Source: Alphaproteobacteria bacterium
Lineage (GTDB): Bacteria > Pseudomonadota > Alphaproteobacteria > Puniceispirillales > Puniceispirillaceae
NCBI GenBank assembly: GCA_009920665.1
Contig: RFZL01000011.1
Span: forward strand, 1 to 57,210
Length of the DNA: 57,210 nucleotides
Direction of reading: 5' to 3'
Shown here: positions 15,552 through 24,830 of the stretch, piece after piece
Layout of the letters: every line of letters begins with the position of its first letter
Position numbering within the stretch: position 1 is the first letter of the stretch
The notes under the pieces: model-generated
What the model saw: the letters and a program-made list of their open reading frames with translations, nothing else
Told to the model about the DNA's origin: nothing
The model's database searches: none
Made by a program: the position numbers and the translations under genes

Positions 15552-17063
15552 ATGCTGTCAACACACGCCGCCGCCACGCTCCGAGACGAAGCTGCCACAT
15601 TGCAGGGCACCCATCTTCGCGATCTGCTGGCAGATGCGCAGCGCTCGCACGGACTGGTTTACCGGCTGGATGACCTGCAGGTCGACCTGTCACGCCAGAA
15701 AGTGACGGCGCGCACCCTGCAGGCGCTTCTCGATCTGGCTAAGGAAACCGGGCTGGCGGATCGCATCGCCGCCCTGTTCGCTGGCGAGAAAGTCAACAAA
15801 TCCGAGGATCGCGCCGTCATTCATATGGCGCAGCGTGGCGTGGATCGCCGCGAAAGCGCGGAATTCACCAGCCTGTCATCCTTTGCCGACACTGTTCGTC
15901 GCGCCGACGTCACCGATGTGGTGAATATCGGCATTGGTGGCTCGGACCTCGGCCCGGCGATGGTCAGCGCCGCGCTGGCAAGCCATGTCAGCGGGCCACG
16001 CCTGCATTACGTGTCGAATGTCGATCCAAGCCATCTTCACGACGTGCTGGCGGACCGCGATCCGGCGCGCACGCTGGTCATCATCACCTCGAAAACCTTC
16101 ACCACCGCCGAGACGATGCGCAATGCGGCGCTGGCGCGGGGTTGGCTTGGTGCACATGCCGGCAGCATGGCGGCCGTCACCGCGGCGCCGCAGGTGGCGC
16201 GGGACTGGGGCGTCGCGCCGGACCGGATCTTTGATTTCGACCAGGGGGTTGGCGGGCGCTACTCACTGTGGTCGGCTGTCGGCCTGCCGGTGATGATCGA
16301 TGTGGGGCCGGCGACCTTTGCCGATATGCTGGCCGGCGCGGCGGCGATGGATGACCATTTCCAGACCGCGCCACTTGCGGTGAACCTGCCGGTCCTGATG
16401 GGGCTGCTTCGTGTCTGGAACCGCAATTTCATGGGTCTGGCGACGCACGGGATCATGCCCTATGACCAGCGGCTTCATTTGCTGCCGGCATGGGCGCAGC
16501 AGCTGGAGATGGAATCGAACGGCAAATCGGTCTCGGTTGACGGGGCGCCGCTGGAACATGCGACGACGCCGGTAATCTGGGGCAGCGCCGGCACCGGCTG
16601 CCAGCACAGTTTCTTTCAGGCGCTGCATCAGGGAAGCGAGGTTGTGCCGTTGGATATCCTGGTGCCGCTGCGCCCGACCGGGTTGCATCTTGCCGGCGAC
16701 TGGGCCGACAGCCACCGGGTGCTGGTGGCGAATGCGGTGGCGCAGGCCGAGGCGCTGGCCATCGGCAGCCCGAACGAGGCCGAACCGCACCGCCATTTCG
16801 CCGGCGACCGGCCGTCGACCATCATCAGCTGGGACGCCAGCACGCCCCATGCGGTCGGCCGGCTGCTGGCGCTCTATGAGCATGTGACGGTGGTCAGCGG
16901 CTTTGTCTGGGGGGTCAACAGCTTTGACCAGTGGGGAGTCGAGCTTGGCAAGGTGATGGCAAAGCAGGCCGAAGCGGTGCTGGCCGGCGCGGCGACGCCC
17001 GATGGAATCAGCGCCACCGCAGTGGATTTGCTGGCGCGGATGGCAGCATCCGGCGACAGCTAG
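15552..17063 (+). CDS. pgi: Glucose-6-phosphate isomerase
   Basis: Interconverts glucose 6-phosphate and fructose 6-phosphate in the cytoplasm. At 503 residues it is slightly shorter than the E. coli enzyme (549). Signature segments are GIGGSDLGPAMV, SKTFTTAETM, the GGRYSLWSAVGLP motif, ESNGKSV, GSAGTGCQHSFFQ.LHQG and the C-terminal SFDQWGVELGK with its active-site Lys. The ATG at 15552 starts a typical N-terminus (RDLLADAQR). The following gene begins four bases after its stop. Confidence 0.95.
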   Translation: MLSTHAAATLRDEAATLQGTHLRDLLADAQRSHGLVYRLDDLQVDLSRQKVTARTLQALLDLAKETGLADRIAALFAGEKVNKSEDRAVIHMAQRGVDRRESAEFTSLSSFADTVRRADVTDVVNIGIGGSDLGPAMVSAALASHVSGPRLHYVSNVDPSHLHDVLADRDPARTLVIITSKTFTTAETMRNAALARGWLGAHAGSMAAVTAAPQVARDWGVAPDRIFDFDQGVGGRYSLWSAVGLPVMIDVGPATFADMLAGAAAMDDHFQTAPLAVNLPVLMGLLRVWNRNFMGLATHGIMPYDQRLHLLPAWAQQLEMESNGKSVSVDGAPLEHATTPVIWGSAGTGCQHSFFQALHQGSEVVPLDILVPLRPTGLHLAGDWADSHRVLVANAVAQAEALAIGSPNEAEPHRHFAGDRPSTIISWDASTPHAVGRLLALYEHVTVVSGFVWGVNSFDQWGVELGKVMAKQAEAVLAGAATPDGISATAVDLLARMAASGDS

Positions 17064-17066
17064 GCC

Positions 17067-17972
17067 GTGTTCAGCGCCTTCATCGGCATCGACTGGTCCG
17101 GCGCGCGCGGGCCGCGCCAGCCGGGGATCCAGGTCGCAAGGGCCCGCCCCGGGTGCGATGCGCCGGAAACGCTCCTCCCCGCCGATGGGCGATATTGGGG
17201 CCGTGGGAGCGTCCATGACTGGCTTCTCGCCGCCGCCGGCGAGGCCACCGCCGGATCGCCGGTTCTGGTCGGGATTGATTTCGCCTTTGCGCATCCCTTT
17301 GTTGATGAAGGTGCGTATTATCCGGGCCTCGATGACTCGCCATCTGGCCCGGCGGCGCTGTGGGCGCGCATCGAGGCGGAATGCGCTGGTGACCCGCATC
17401 TTTATGGCGGGGCGATATTCGCGGCGCCGCGGCTTGCCGATTACTACCTTTCACCGCGCAACCACCGGGCACGGTTTTATCGCAGCCGCCGCCGCCTTAC
17501 CGAACGCGCTGCGCGTGATGCCGCCCGCGCGCCGGCGCCGACCTTCAAGGCCATCGGGGCCGACAATGTTGCCACCGGGTCGATGGCCGGCATGCGTTTG
17601 ATCCATGCGCTCCGCAGCGCGCTGGGGCCGCGACTGGCCGTCTGGCCGTTCGATGAGGTAACGCCGGCGCGCAAGCTGTCGATGGTGCTGGTGGAGATTT
17701 TTCCGAGCTATTATTTCCACCGCGCCGGCTTCAACCCGGCACGGAACGCCGCTGCCGACCCGGCCTTCATGACTGCCGCGCTGGCGGCCTATGACAGCCG
17801 CGGTGTCGGGCCTGACTTCACACCGCGCGGCGCCGATGCCGACGAGGCGGATGCGATCATTTCGGCCGCCGCCTTGCGCCGGTTCGCCGGGCAGGGCGGG
17901 TCATGGACGCCGCCGCCCGCCGCCGCGCTGGAAGGCTGGATCTTCGGCGTGCCCGATGTCAGCGTGGCCTAG
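17067..17972 (+). CDS. Unknown protein with DUF429-like RNase H fold features
   Basis: A 301-residue soluble protein starting with GTG three bases after the pgi stop codon, probably co-transcribed. The N-terminus FIGIDWSGARG, a second strand VGIDFAFAHPF, a VEIFPSYYF segment and a C-terminal DEADAIISAAALRRF suggest an RNase H-like fold of the DUF429 type. The acidic residues sit where such folds place metal ligands. No function is established. The FAD oxidoreductase, pgi and this gene share no obvious pathway. Confidence 0.7.
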   Translation: MFSAFIGIDWSGARGPRQPGIQVARARPGCDAPETLLPADGRYWGRGSVHDWLLAAAGEATAGSPVLVGIDFAFAHPFVDEGAYYPGLDDSPSGPAALWARIEAECAGDPHLYGGAIFAAPRLADYYLSPRNHRARFYRSRRRLTERAARDAARAPAPTFKAIGADNVATGSMAGMRLIHALRSALGPRLAVWPFDEVTPARKLSMVLVEIFPSYYFHRAGFNPARNAAADPAFMTAALAAYDSRGVGPDFTPRGADADEADAIISAAALRRFAGQGGSWTPPPAAALEGWIFGVPDVSVA

Positions 17973-18028
17973 TTGCCTGCAGTTGCTAACGCAATGGCGA
18001 TGTGAAGCTTGGCGGTTAAGATCGGCGG

Positions 18029-18229
18029 CTACAGATTGGCGGCCAGATAGACGGCGCGGTGCCAGTGGAAGATGCCGATGGTCAGCGCGATCAGCGCGCC
18101 GAGCAGCGCATAGATGACCAGCCGCTTCTTGCGGTCTGCCATCTGTGATTTGCCGACCTTGTCGATGGCCAGAAACACCGCGCCAGCCGCCAGAAGAAAT
18201 CCGCCGCCACCAACCAGTACCGTATCCAT
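18029..18229 (-). CDS. Small membrane protein, unknown function
   Basis: A 66-residue protein with two hydrophobic helices (VLVGGGGFLLAAGAVFLAI and VIYALLGALIALTIGIF) separated by a basic loop (KSQMADRKKR). No family is recognised. The start at 18229 (MDTVLVGG) gives a sensible membrane protein; the longer frame adds a polar, unlikely extension. The 156 bases between this gene's upstream end (18290) and 18445 hold no recognisable feature. Confidence 0.55.
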   Translation of the reverse strand: MDTVLVGGGGFLLAAGAVFLAIDKVGKSQMADRKKRLVIYALLGALIALTIGIFHWHRAVYLAANL

Positions 18230-18445
18230 GCTGTCACCCCGTATGTGCTGCGTCACACCGTGCGGCCGCGCCCCTGCAGCCGCAACCATGCCTTCTGACA
18301 GTCACGCCTGTGGCGGAATGTCACAGCGCGACCTTGACATGATTTGGGGAAGGGGGCAATCGGGATTGCAGGTCACAGGATATGACGCTTCAGCCTGAAA
18401 TCATCCGGCGCACGCCGTCTGATGGAGGGGGCAGGCCCGGGCCGG

Positions 18446-18925
18446 CTAGGTCGAATAGGGAAGCGAGGAATGATGTAGCACGAGTTTCACGCTGCCATCG
18501 GCCGCCCGCTTGTATCCGAAGCTCTTGTCGACCTTGACAGCGTCGCCAGTCCGGTCGGTGAATGTCACCCACCCCATCCACATCGCGACATCGCCCTCAA
18601 CGAAGATGGCCGATGTTTCAAACTGAACGTCACGCCAGGATTTGAGTCCAAAGCCGGTGTCCTGAGGAAATCCGGGGTTGTGCCCGATGAAGTAAGATAA
18701 TGTGCCGTCCCTGTCCGTACGGAATGTCTGCGCGCCACCGCTCAGGGTCGGCTTGAACAGGATCGGGCCGAACTCGAACCCGTAAAGCCTGTCCAGAAGG
18801 TCGCCGGCCAGGTTTCGGGCTTCCTCGATGCCCTTGTCATCATAGGCCTTCGAGATGGCGACAAGGCCGTCACCCCAGGCAGTGCGGGCTTCGACAAGCT
18901 CTGTTTCCTTGATCGTCATTACCAT
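18446..18925 (-). CDS. NTF2/SnoaL-like domain protein
   Basis: A 159-residue protein whose alternating helices and strands, with the C-terminal MGWVTFTDRTGDAVKVDKSFGYKR then LVLHHSSLPY, resemble SnoaL/NTF2-like fold proteins. In some databases, as I recall, homologues carry a doubtful phosphoribosyl-AMP cyclohydrolase label. The histidines in LHHSSLPY are characteristic of this subgroup. Function is unknown. ATG at 18925 or 18919 are both possible starts. Confidence 0.65.
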   Translation of the reverse strand: MVMTIKETELVEARTAWGDGLVAISKAYDDKGIEEARNLAGDLLDRLYGFEFGPILFKPTLSGGAQTFRTDRDGTLSYFIGHNPGFPQDTGFGLKSWRDVQFETSAIFVEGDVAMWMGWVTFTDRTGDAVKVDKSFGYKRAADGSVKLVLHHSSLPYST

Positions 18926-19098
18926 GTCCAGTTACTTCAGGCGGGTGAACGTTAAAAGCCGGGTTCGGGCAAATTCCGGGCTCAGGCGACCATAGCAGGG
19001 TTTGTTCGCCTGCCCGCATCACGCGTGCCTTCCCAAGCTGTGCGTTTCCGCTTCCGGCGTGACGTAGCAGGCTGCACCGACAAAATCCACCTTATGGG

Positions 19099-19122
19099 AT
19101 GCAATATGGAATGCAATATCCC
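19099..19122. repeat. Tandem duplication, 12-bp unit x 2
   Basis: ATGCAATATGGA (19099-19110) is followed by ATGCAATATCCC (19111-19122), so nine or more bases are repeated in tandem. It lies in the ~220-bp gap between the NTF2-like gene and the 3' end of the LysR gene. Nothing else recognisable is in that gap. Confidence 0.6.
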
Positions 19123-19144
19123 GACCCGGATGTCGATGCCGGCG

Positions 19145-20077
19145 TTACTGGTCCACCTCGTCGGGATAGGTGTCACGCAGCGTGGTGATGATGTCATCGA
19201 GGAACTTCGCCGCCGCGACCGGCAGAACGCGCCCCTTCAGATGGCAGATATGAAGTGTCCCGGCGGCCACATCGGCCGGATCCATTGGCCGTGCGACAAG
19301 CAGCGGGTCGAATTCATTTTCCCGCCCGCCGCCGGCCCCGATGGCGATGGGGATCTGGAAGAACAGGGAGGATTCGAAATGCAGGAAGTTCTGCATGAAT
19401 TCGAAACTGTCCGATTCGAGGATCACCTCCATATCGACCTGCCGCCGCAGCAGCCCCGTATCCAGAAGCTGGCGAACGCCGCTTTGTGCCGTCGGCAGGA
19501 CCAGGCTTTCACCGGCGAGATCGCGCAGCTTGATCTGTTCGCGCCCGGCAAGCCGGTGGTCGGCCGGCATCACGCAATGGATCTGCTGGCGCAGCGTGGC
19601 GGCGACATGAACATGCGCCGCCCGGATCGGCGCGAAGATCAGCGCGATGTCGGCATCCAGTGAAAACAGCCGCGCCTCGGCCTCATCGCCGTAGCAACGC
19701 GCCAGGTCAAAGCTGACCGCTGGATGTTTGGCGCGGTATTTCGCGATGGCTTCGGGCAGCAGCCGGCGCAGGGCATCGGCACCGCTGGCGATTTGCACAT
19801 GGCCGCGGCGAATGCCGCTGAGATCGGCGATCTGCGACTGCACCCGCGCAAGATCGGCGAATTGCGAACGGATATGCTGGACAAAGATCTCGCCGGCAGT
19901 GTTCAGCCGCACCCCGCCCGGCAGCCTTTCAAACAGCTGCTGGCCGAGTTCGTCCTCGATCTGCAGGATTCGCCGGTTCAGTGCCGTCGAGGTGATGGCA
20001 AGCTTGTCAGCCGCCTTGCGGATTGACCCCTCGCGCGCCACAACATCGATGAATTTCAGGCTGGTCATGAACCGCAT
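19145..20077 (-). CDS. LysR-family transcriptional regulator
   Basis: A 310-residue regulator. The N-terminal helix-turn-helix reads FIDVVAREGSIRKAADKLAI...LNRRILQIEDELGQQLFERL, followed by a periplasmic-binding-protein-like effector domain (about residues 90-300). It is divergent from glnK-amtB. Repeated TGCAA/TTGCA elements lie in the 231-bp region between them. Start candidates are 20077 (MRFMTSLKF) and 20068; the longer frame is an artefact. LysR proteins are not the usual regulators of glnK-amtB, so its target may be elsewhere. Confidence 0.88.
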   Translation of the reverse strand: MRFMTSLKFIDVVAREGSIRKAADKLAITSTALNRRILQIEDELGQQLFERLPGGVRLNTAGEIFVQHIRSQFADLARVQSQIADLSGIRRGHVQIASGADALRRLLPEAIAKYRAKHPAVSFDLARCYGDEAEARLFSLDADIALIFAPIRAAHVHVAATLRQQIHCVMPADHRLAGREQIKLRDLAGESLVLPTAQSGVRQLLDTGLLRRQVDMEVILESDSFEFMQNFLHFESSLFFQIPIAIGAGGGRENEFDPLLVARPMDPADVAAGTLHICHLKGRVLPVAAAKFLDDIITTLRDTYPDEVDQ

Positions 20078-20139
20078 GATCAAACTCTCCAGAAACGACC
20101 GGCCAAAACGACCCGTTTGTAGTCCATATAGCAGCGCGA

Positions 20140-20184
20140 TGCAAAAATTGCACTGCTTGCCTGCAAAATTAGCAGAATTGCAAT
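20140..20184. promoter_or_regulatory. Cluster of TGCAA/TTGCA dyads, likely LysR operators
   Basis: The perfect palindrome TGCAA-AAA-TTGCA spans 20140-20152. A second dyad, TGCAA (20162-20166) and TTGCA (20178-20182), is spaced by 11 bases, the T-N11-A geometry typical of LysR sites. The second arm sits within ATTGCAAT. It lies 60-110 bp upstream of the LysR gene and 120-170 bp upstream of glnK. Confidence 0.55.
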
Positions 20185-20307
20185 GCGTCCGCTCCTGATA
20201 ACACGACATCACCACAGATGGCGGGGACCGCATCCTCCCGCGTTTCACGCCATCAAAGACCTGTCGCTCAGCACCGTGGTGGCGACAGTGCAAAGGAAGG
20301 ACTGACT

Positions 20308-20646
20308 ATGAAGTATATTGTGGCAATCATTCAGCCCAGTCGCCTTGCCGCCGTGCATGAAGCATTGGTGGCCATCGGCATTGAAGGGCTGACCACCTCG
20401 GAAGTTCAGGGATATGGGCGTCAGAAAGGTAAGACCGAGGTCTATCGCGGCACCGAATACACTGTGAATTTTCTGCCGAAAGTGAAAATCGAGCTCGCTG
20501 TCGGAGCGGACATGGCCGAGAAGGCCTGTGACGCCATCAAGGGCGCTGCCGAGTCGGGCAAGATCGGCGACGGCAAGGTTTTCGTTCTGGACCTCGAATC
20601 AGCCCTGCGCATTCGCACGGGCGAAGCTGGCGTCGCGGCGCTGTAA
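20308..20646 (+). CDS. glnK: P-II nitrogen regulatory protein (GlnK/GlnB)
   Basis: A 112-residue trimeric P-II signal protein that senses 2-oxoglutarate, ATP and ADP, and is uridylylated on the T-loop. Tyr51 is present (EVYRGTEY at 44-51). The B-loop and C-loop regions (GKIGDGKVFVLDLESALRIRTGE) are typical, though EVQGYGRQKGKTEVYRG differs somewhat from classical GlnB. Twenty bases separate it from amtB, which it should plug when nitrogen is ample. The start at 20308 has AAGGAAGGA upstream. Confidence 0.93.
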   Translation: MKYIVAIIQPSRLAAVHEALVAIGIEGLTTSEVQGYGRQKGKTEVYRGTEYTVNFLPKVKIELAVGADMAEKACDAIKGAAESGKIGDGKVFVLDLESALRIRTGEAGVAAL

Positions 20647-20665
20647 TTCCAAGGAGTTTCCCAAC

Positions 20666-21988
20666 ATGTTGAAATCCGTTTCCCCAGTTCTGGCAATCGC
20701 CGCCGCAGGCGCGATGCTGGCGACACCGGCCCTGGCGCAGGAAGTGCCCGAGCATGGTGTCTTCATCCTGAACTCATTGCTGTTTCTTGTTGGCGGTGTG
20801 CTGGTCATGTTCATGGCTTGCGGCTTCTGCATGCTCGAAGTCGGGCTTGTCCGCGCCAAGAACACCACCATGCAGTTAACCAAGAATGTGGCGCTCTTCT
20901 CGATTGCCGCGATCGGTTATTATGTGATCGGCTATAATCTCATGTATCCGCTCGGCTCATGGTCGGTGGAAGGCATCCTGTCCGGCGTCATCGGCGTCGC
21001 GGCGATGGAGGCTGTCGGTGTCGCGCCTGATGCGGCTGACGATCTGGCCTATGCCTCGACAGCATCGGACTATTTCTTCCAGCTGATGTTCTGTGCGGCG
21101 ACGGCCTCGATTGTATCGGGCACGCTTGCCGAGCGGATCAAGCTGTGGCCGTTCCTTCTCTTCACGCTCATTCTGACAGCGCTGATCTACCCGTTCCAGG
21201 CAAGCTGGAAGTGGGGCGGCGGTTTCCTCGACGAGATGGGCTTTCTTGATTTTGCGGGGTCGACTGTCGTCCACTCCGTTGGAGGTTGGGCGGCGCTGGC
21301 CGGTGCCCTGGTTCTCGGTGCACGGACCGGGAAATACAGGGATGGCCGCGTCGTTCCAATGCCTGGTGCGAACCTGCCGCTGGCAACGCTCGGTACTTTC
21401 ATCCTGTGGCTTGGCTGGTTCGGCTTCAATGGCGGCTCGCAGCTTGCCATGGGTACCGTCAGTGATGTCGCCGATGTATCGCGTATCTTCGCCAACACCA
21501 ATGCGGCAGCTGCCGGTGGCGCGATCGCCGCGCTGATCCTGACCCAGATCTTCTACAAGAAGGTCGATCTGACGATGGTGCTGAACGGCGCGCTGGCTGG
21601 CCTTGTGTCGATCACGGCCGAGCCGCTCACCCCGACGCTCGGCGCTGCCACGCTGATTGGCGGTATCGGTGGTGTGATCGTGGTCTTCGCGGTGCCGATG
21701 CTCGACAAGCTGAAGATCGACGACGTTGTCGGCGCGATCCCGGTTCACCTGATCGCCGGTATCTGGGGCACGCTGGCTGTCGCCCTGACAAACTCCGATG
21801 CCTCCTTCGGCACGCAGCTGTTCGGTATCGTGACTGTCGGTGTCTTCACCTTCGTCGTCTCCTGGATCGTCTGGTCAATCCTGAAGGTGACAATCGGCAT
21901 CCGCGTCTCCGAAGAGGAAGAGCTTGCTGGTCTCGACAATGCCGAGCTTGGCATGGAAGCCTATCCGGAATTCTCCCGTCAGGTCTGA
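20666..21988 (+). CDS. amtB: Ammonium transporter AmtB
   Basis: A 440-residue ammonium channel with a cleavable signal-like N-terminus (residues 1-24, ending ALAQ), then eleven hydrophobic helices. Conserved elements are FMACGFCMLEVGLVRAKN, SGTLAERIK, DFAGSTVVHSVGGWAAL (first pore His) and VHLIAGIWGTLAVAL (second pore His). The C-terminal cytoplasmic tail (VSEEEELAGLDNAELGMEAYP) is the P-II/GlnK contact region. The start at 20666 has AAGGAG upstream. It forms an operon with glnK and ends at a strong terminator. Confidence 0.95.
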   Translation: MLKSVSPVLAIAAAGAMLATPALAQEVPEHGVFILNSLLFLVGGVLVMFMACGFCMLEVGLVRAKNTTMQLTKNVALFSIAAIGYYVIGYNLMYPLGSWSVEGILSGVIGVAAMEAVGVAPDAADDLAYASTASDYFFQLMFCAATASIVSGTLAERIKLWPFLLFTLILTALIYPFQASWKWGGGFLDEMGFLDFAGSTVVHSVGGWAALAGALVLGARTGKYRDGRVVPMPGANLPLATLGTFILWLGWFGFNGGSQLAMGTVSDVADVSRIFANTNAAAAGGAIAALILTQIFYKKVDLTMVLNGALAGLVSITAEPLTPTLGAATLIGGIGGVIVVFAVPMLDKLKIDDVVGAIPVHLIAGIWGTLAVALTNSDASFGTQLFGIVTVGVFTFVVSWIVWSILKVTIGIRVSEEEELAGLDNAELGMEAYPEFSRQV

Positions 21989-22029
21989 ACCTGACCGGTG
22001 AAGGTGAGCATCCACCCTGAACGTAAATG

Positions 22030-22060
22030 CCCCGGCCGGTCATCCGGCCGGGGTCTTTCA
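22030..22060 (+). terminator. Rho-independent terminator after amtB
   Basis: A perfect 10-bp stem CCCCGGCCGG (22030-22039) / CCGGCCGGGG (22044-22053) with a TCAT loop is followed by TCTTTCAT. It closes the glnK-amtB operon. The next ~95 bases before the ABC importer gene show nothing distinctive. Confidence 0.85.
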
Positions 22061-22155
22061 TATCCAAGCTTTCTTTGCAGTTTTACAGCATTGGTCGTAT
22101 TATTCGGCCACCCGGCGGGGCCGTCTGCCGACTTCTTCAATCTGCCGAGCCTTTC

Positions 22156-23727
22156 ATGATCGCAACGCCGAGGCCATCCCGCAACCAGTCAAGGTCAGTG
22201 CTGCTGAATGCCTCCGGAATCTGCAAGCATTTCGGGGATTTCACGGCGAATGACGATGTGTCCTTCAGCATTGGCGAAGGCGAGATCCATGCTCTGCTTG
22301 GCGAAAATGGCGCTGGCAAATCGACGTTTGTGAAAATGGTCTACGGGCTTCTGCAGCCCGATTCGGGGCAAATCGAGTGGCGTGGCCAGCCAACTGTCAT
22401 CCGCAGCCCGCAACATGCGCGCGAGCTGGGAATCGGCATGGTGTTCCAGCATTTTTCCCTGTTCCAGGCGCTGACGGTGGCGGAAAATATCGCGCTCGCC
22501 CTGCCGCCCGGTGAATCGCTGGCCGACCTTGCCGATCGGGTGCGCAGAATGTCGGCCGAATATGGCATCGGTGTCGACCCCGATGCGCGGGTGCATAATC
22601 TGTCGGTCGGCCAGCAACAGCGTGTCGAGATTGTGCGTTGTCTGTTGCAGGACCCGTCACTGCTGATCATGGACGAGCCGACCTCGGTGCTGACGCCGCA
22701 GGAAACCGGCCAGCTGTTTGATGTTTTGCGGCGCTTTTCCGAGGCCGGTGTGGCGATCCTGTTCATCTCGCACAAGCTGGAGGAAATCCGCGCTTTGACC
22801 GAGCGCGCGACAGTGCTGCGACGCGGCCGTAATGTCGGAACGGTCGATACTGCTGGCCAGAGCAGCAAGCAGCTTGCCGAAATGATGGTTGGAGACAGCG
22901 TCGGCGATATTGCCGGACAGGCGCGGCCCGACGGTCAGACCACGGCGCTTCTCGAGGTGGCGTCGCTGGTGCGGCCGGCCGGGACGGCCTTTGCCACACC
23001 GCTTCGCCAGATCTCCTTTGCCGCCCGCGCTGGCGAGGTGCTTGGCATCGCCGGCATTGCCGGCAATGGCCAGGATGAGTTGATGGAGGCGCTGATTGGC
23101 GAATGGCGCGGGCGTGATGCCGATGTGATTCGTATCGACGGTGTCGATATCACGCGCGAGGGGCCGTCACGCCGGCGCCAGCTTGGTCTGGGTTTTGTGC
23201 CGGAGGAGCGGAACGGCCATGCGGCTGTTCCCAACATGACACTTGCCGACAACGCGCTGCTGACGTCGCATTCGCTTGGCCGGGTGGTGACTCGCGGGCT
23301 TGTCGATGCAGATGCGACGCGCGCGATGGCGGCCGAGGTGGCCGGCGCGTTCGATGTCAGGCTGCCACAGGAAAATCCGATGGCCTCGGCGCTGTCTGGC
23401 GGCAACCTGCAGAAGTTCGTTGTCGGCCGCGAGATTTCCAAACGTCCGCGCGTCTTTATCGTCTCGCAGCCAACCTGGGGGGTTGATGTCGGGGCAGCCC
23501 TGTCAATCCGCACGGCGATCCTCGATCTGGCCGCGTCGGGGTCGGCGGTGGTGATGATTTCGCAGGATCTGGAAGAGATTTTCACCATCTCGCATCGGGT
23601 CGCGGTTCTGTATGATGGTGCGCTGTCCGAAGCCATGGTGACGGCCGATGTAACGCCGGAGAGGCTTGGCCTTCTGATGGGGGGGAGCGCGGCGGCAGCC
23701 GGATTGGCGGCGGAGGCGCAGGCATGA
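22156..23727 (+). CDS. BMP-type ABC importer, double ATP-binding protein
   Basis: A 523-residue protein with two fused ABC cassettes, as in sugar and nucleoside (BMP) importers. The first has Walker A GENGAGKST, signature LSVGQQQRVE and Walker B LLIMDEPTS. The second has a degenerate P-loop (GIAGNGQDELME), signature LSGGNLQKFV and the altered Walker B FIVSQPTWGVDVG. The pattern matches YufO/NupO-like nucleoside ATPases, where only one site is fully catalytic. Next come two permeases (overlapping ATGA at 23724) and a BMP binding protein. Purine nucleosides are the likely substrates (inference). Confidence 0.9.
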   Translation: MIATPRPSRNQSRSVLLNASGICKHFGDFTANDDVSFSIGEGEIHALLGENGAGKSTFVKMVYGLLQPDSGQIEWRGQPTVIRSPQHARELGIGMVFQHFSLFQALTVAENIALALPPGESLADLADRVRRMSAEYGIGVDPDARVHNLSVGQQQRVEIVRCLLQDPSLLIMDEPTSVLTPQETGQLFDVLRRFSEAGVAILFISHKLEEIRALTERATVLRRGRNVGTVDTAGQSSKQLAEMMVGDSVGDIAGQARPDGQTTALLEVASLVRPAGTAFATPLRQISFAARAGEVLGIAGIAGNGQDELMEALIGEWRGRDADVIRIDGVDITREGPSRRRQLGLGFVPEERNGHAAVPNMTLADNALLTSHSLGRVVTRGLVDADATRAMAAEVAGAFDVRLPQENPMASALSGGNLQKFVVGREISKRPRVFIVSQPTWGVDVGAALSIRTAILDLAASGSAVVMISQDLEEIFTISHRVAVLYDGALSEAMVTADVTPERLGLLMGGSAAAAGLAAEAQA

Positions 23728-24830
23728 TTTCACTGACCCCGCGCAAGGAAATTCCGCTGACGCTGACCTTGATGACACCTCTGGTGGCGATCGCGCTGAC
23801 ACTTGTCGTCGGCGCGGCGATTTTCGGCATTCTCGGCTATGATCCGCTGGCGGCGCTGTACCAGTTTTTCATCGCGCCGGTCTCGCGTCCCTACCAGGTT
23901 GCCGATCTGTTCGTGAAGGCCTGTCCGTTGATCATCATTGCCAGCGGTCTGGTCTTCGCTTACCGGGCGAATGTCTGGAATATCGGGGCCGAGGGGCAGT
24001 TGATCCTCGGCGCGATGGCGGCGGGGTTTGTGGCACTCACCTGGCCAAACCTGCCGGGGCCGGTGATGATGCCGGCGATGATCATTGCCGGCATGCTTGG
24101 TGGCCTGGCGTGGGGAATGATCCCGGCGCTGCTGAAGACGCGCTTCAACACCAACGAGATACTGGTCTCGCTGATGCTGACCTATGTCGCGGTGCTGTTC
24201 ATCGACTGGACGGTGCGCGGCCCCTGGCGTGACCCGATGTCCTTCGGCTTTCCGCTGACGCCAATGTATGCCGACGCCGCGCTGATCTCGCGGGTCGAGC
24301 TTCCCGGCATCGGCCGACTTGGCCAGCTTCACTGGGGTGTCGCCGGGGCGTTGATCTTCGCGCTGGCGGCCTGGTTCATGCTCTCGCGGTCCATCCTTGG
24401 TTTCCAGGTGAAGGTGATGGGCGACGCGCCGCGCGCCGGCCGGTTTGCCGGCTTCAGCCCGGCTATGGTGACAATCATGGTGATGGGTATTTCGGGCGGG
24501 GCCGCCGGCCTTGCCGGCATGGTCGAGGTGTCGGCGAATATCGGCCAGCTGCAACCTGATATTTCCTTCGGATATGGGTTCACCGCCATCATCGTGGCCT
24601 TTCTGGCCCGTCTGAACCCGCTTGCCGTAATCATCGCCGGACTGGTTGTCGCGCTGGCCGAACTTGGCGGGGATTCGGCGCAGATCGCGCTGGCCATGCC
24701 GAAAGTGGTGACCGGTGTTTTCAAGGGGATCCTGCTGTTCATGCTTCTGGCTGGCGAGACATTCAACCGCTACCACGTGACGTTCAGCCTGCCCCATCGC
24801 GCCAGAATGCAGGGAGACAGCGATGCTTGA
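23724..24830 (+). CDS. BMP-type ABC importer permease 1 (YufP/NupP-like)
   Basis: A 368-residue inner-membrane permease of the BPD_transp_2 family with about nine helices. The motif NVWNIGAEGQLILGAMAAG is diagnostic of nucleoside-type importers, and later NTNEILVSLMLTYVA and GYGFTAIIVAFLARLNP are also conserved. The start overlaps the ATPase stop and the end overlaps the next permease by eight bases, so the three are tightly coupled. Confidence 0.9.
   Translation: MISLTPRKEIPLTLTLMTPLVAIALTLVVGAAIFGILGYDPLAALYQFFIAPVSRPYQVADLFVKACPLIIIASGLVFAYRANVWNIGAEGQLILGAMAAGFVALTWPNLPGPVMMPAMIIAGMLGGLAWGMIPALLKTRFNTNEILVSLMLTYVAVLFIDWTVRGPWRDPMSFGFPLTPMYADAALISRVELPGIGRLGQLHWGVAGALIFALAAWFMLSRSILGFQVKVMGDAPRAGRFAGFSPAMVTIMVMGISGGAAGLAGMVEVSANIGQLQPDISFGYGFTAIIVAFLARLNPLAVIIAGLVVALAELGGDSAQIALAMPKVVTGVFKGILLFMLLAGETFNRYHVTFSLPHRARMQGDSDA

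Noticed and set aside
20277-20292. GG-N10-GC sequence resembling a sigma-54 promoter before glnK
   Set aside because: Only the GG and GC match well, and the transcript would start about five bases before the start codon, leaving no room for the clear ribosome-binding site.
20957-21748. Long open frame antisense to amtB
   Set aside because: A shadow of the conserved amtB sequence, with low-complexity Arg/Asp/His composition.
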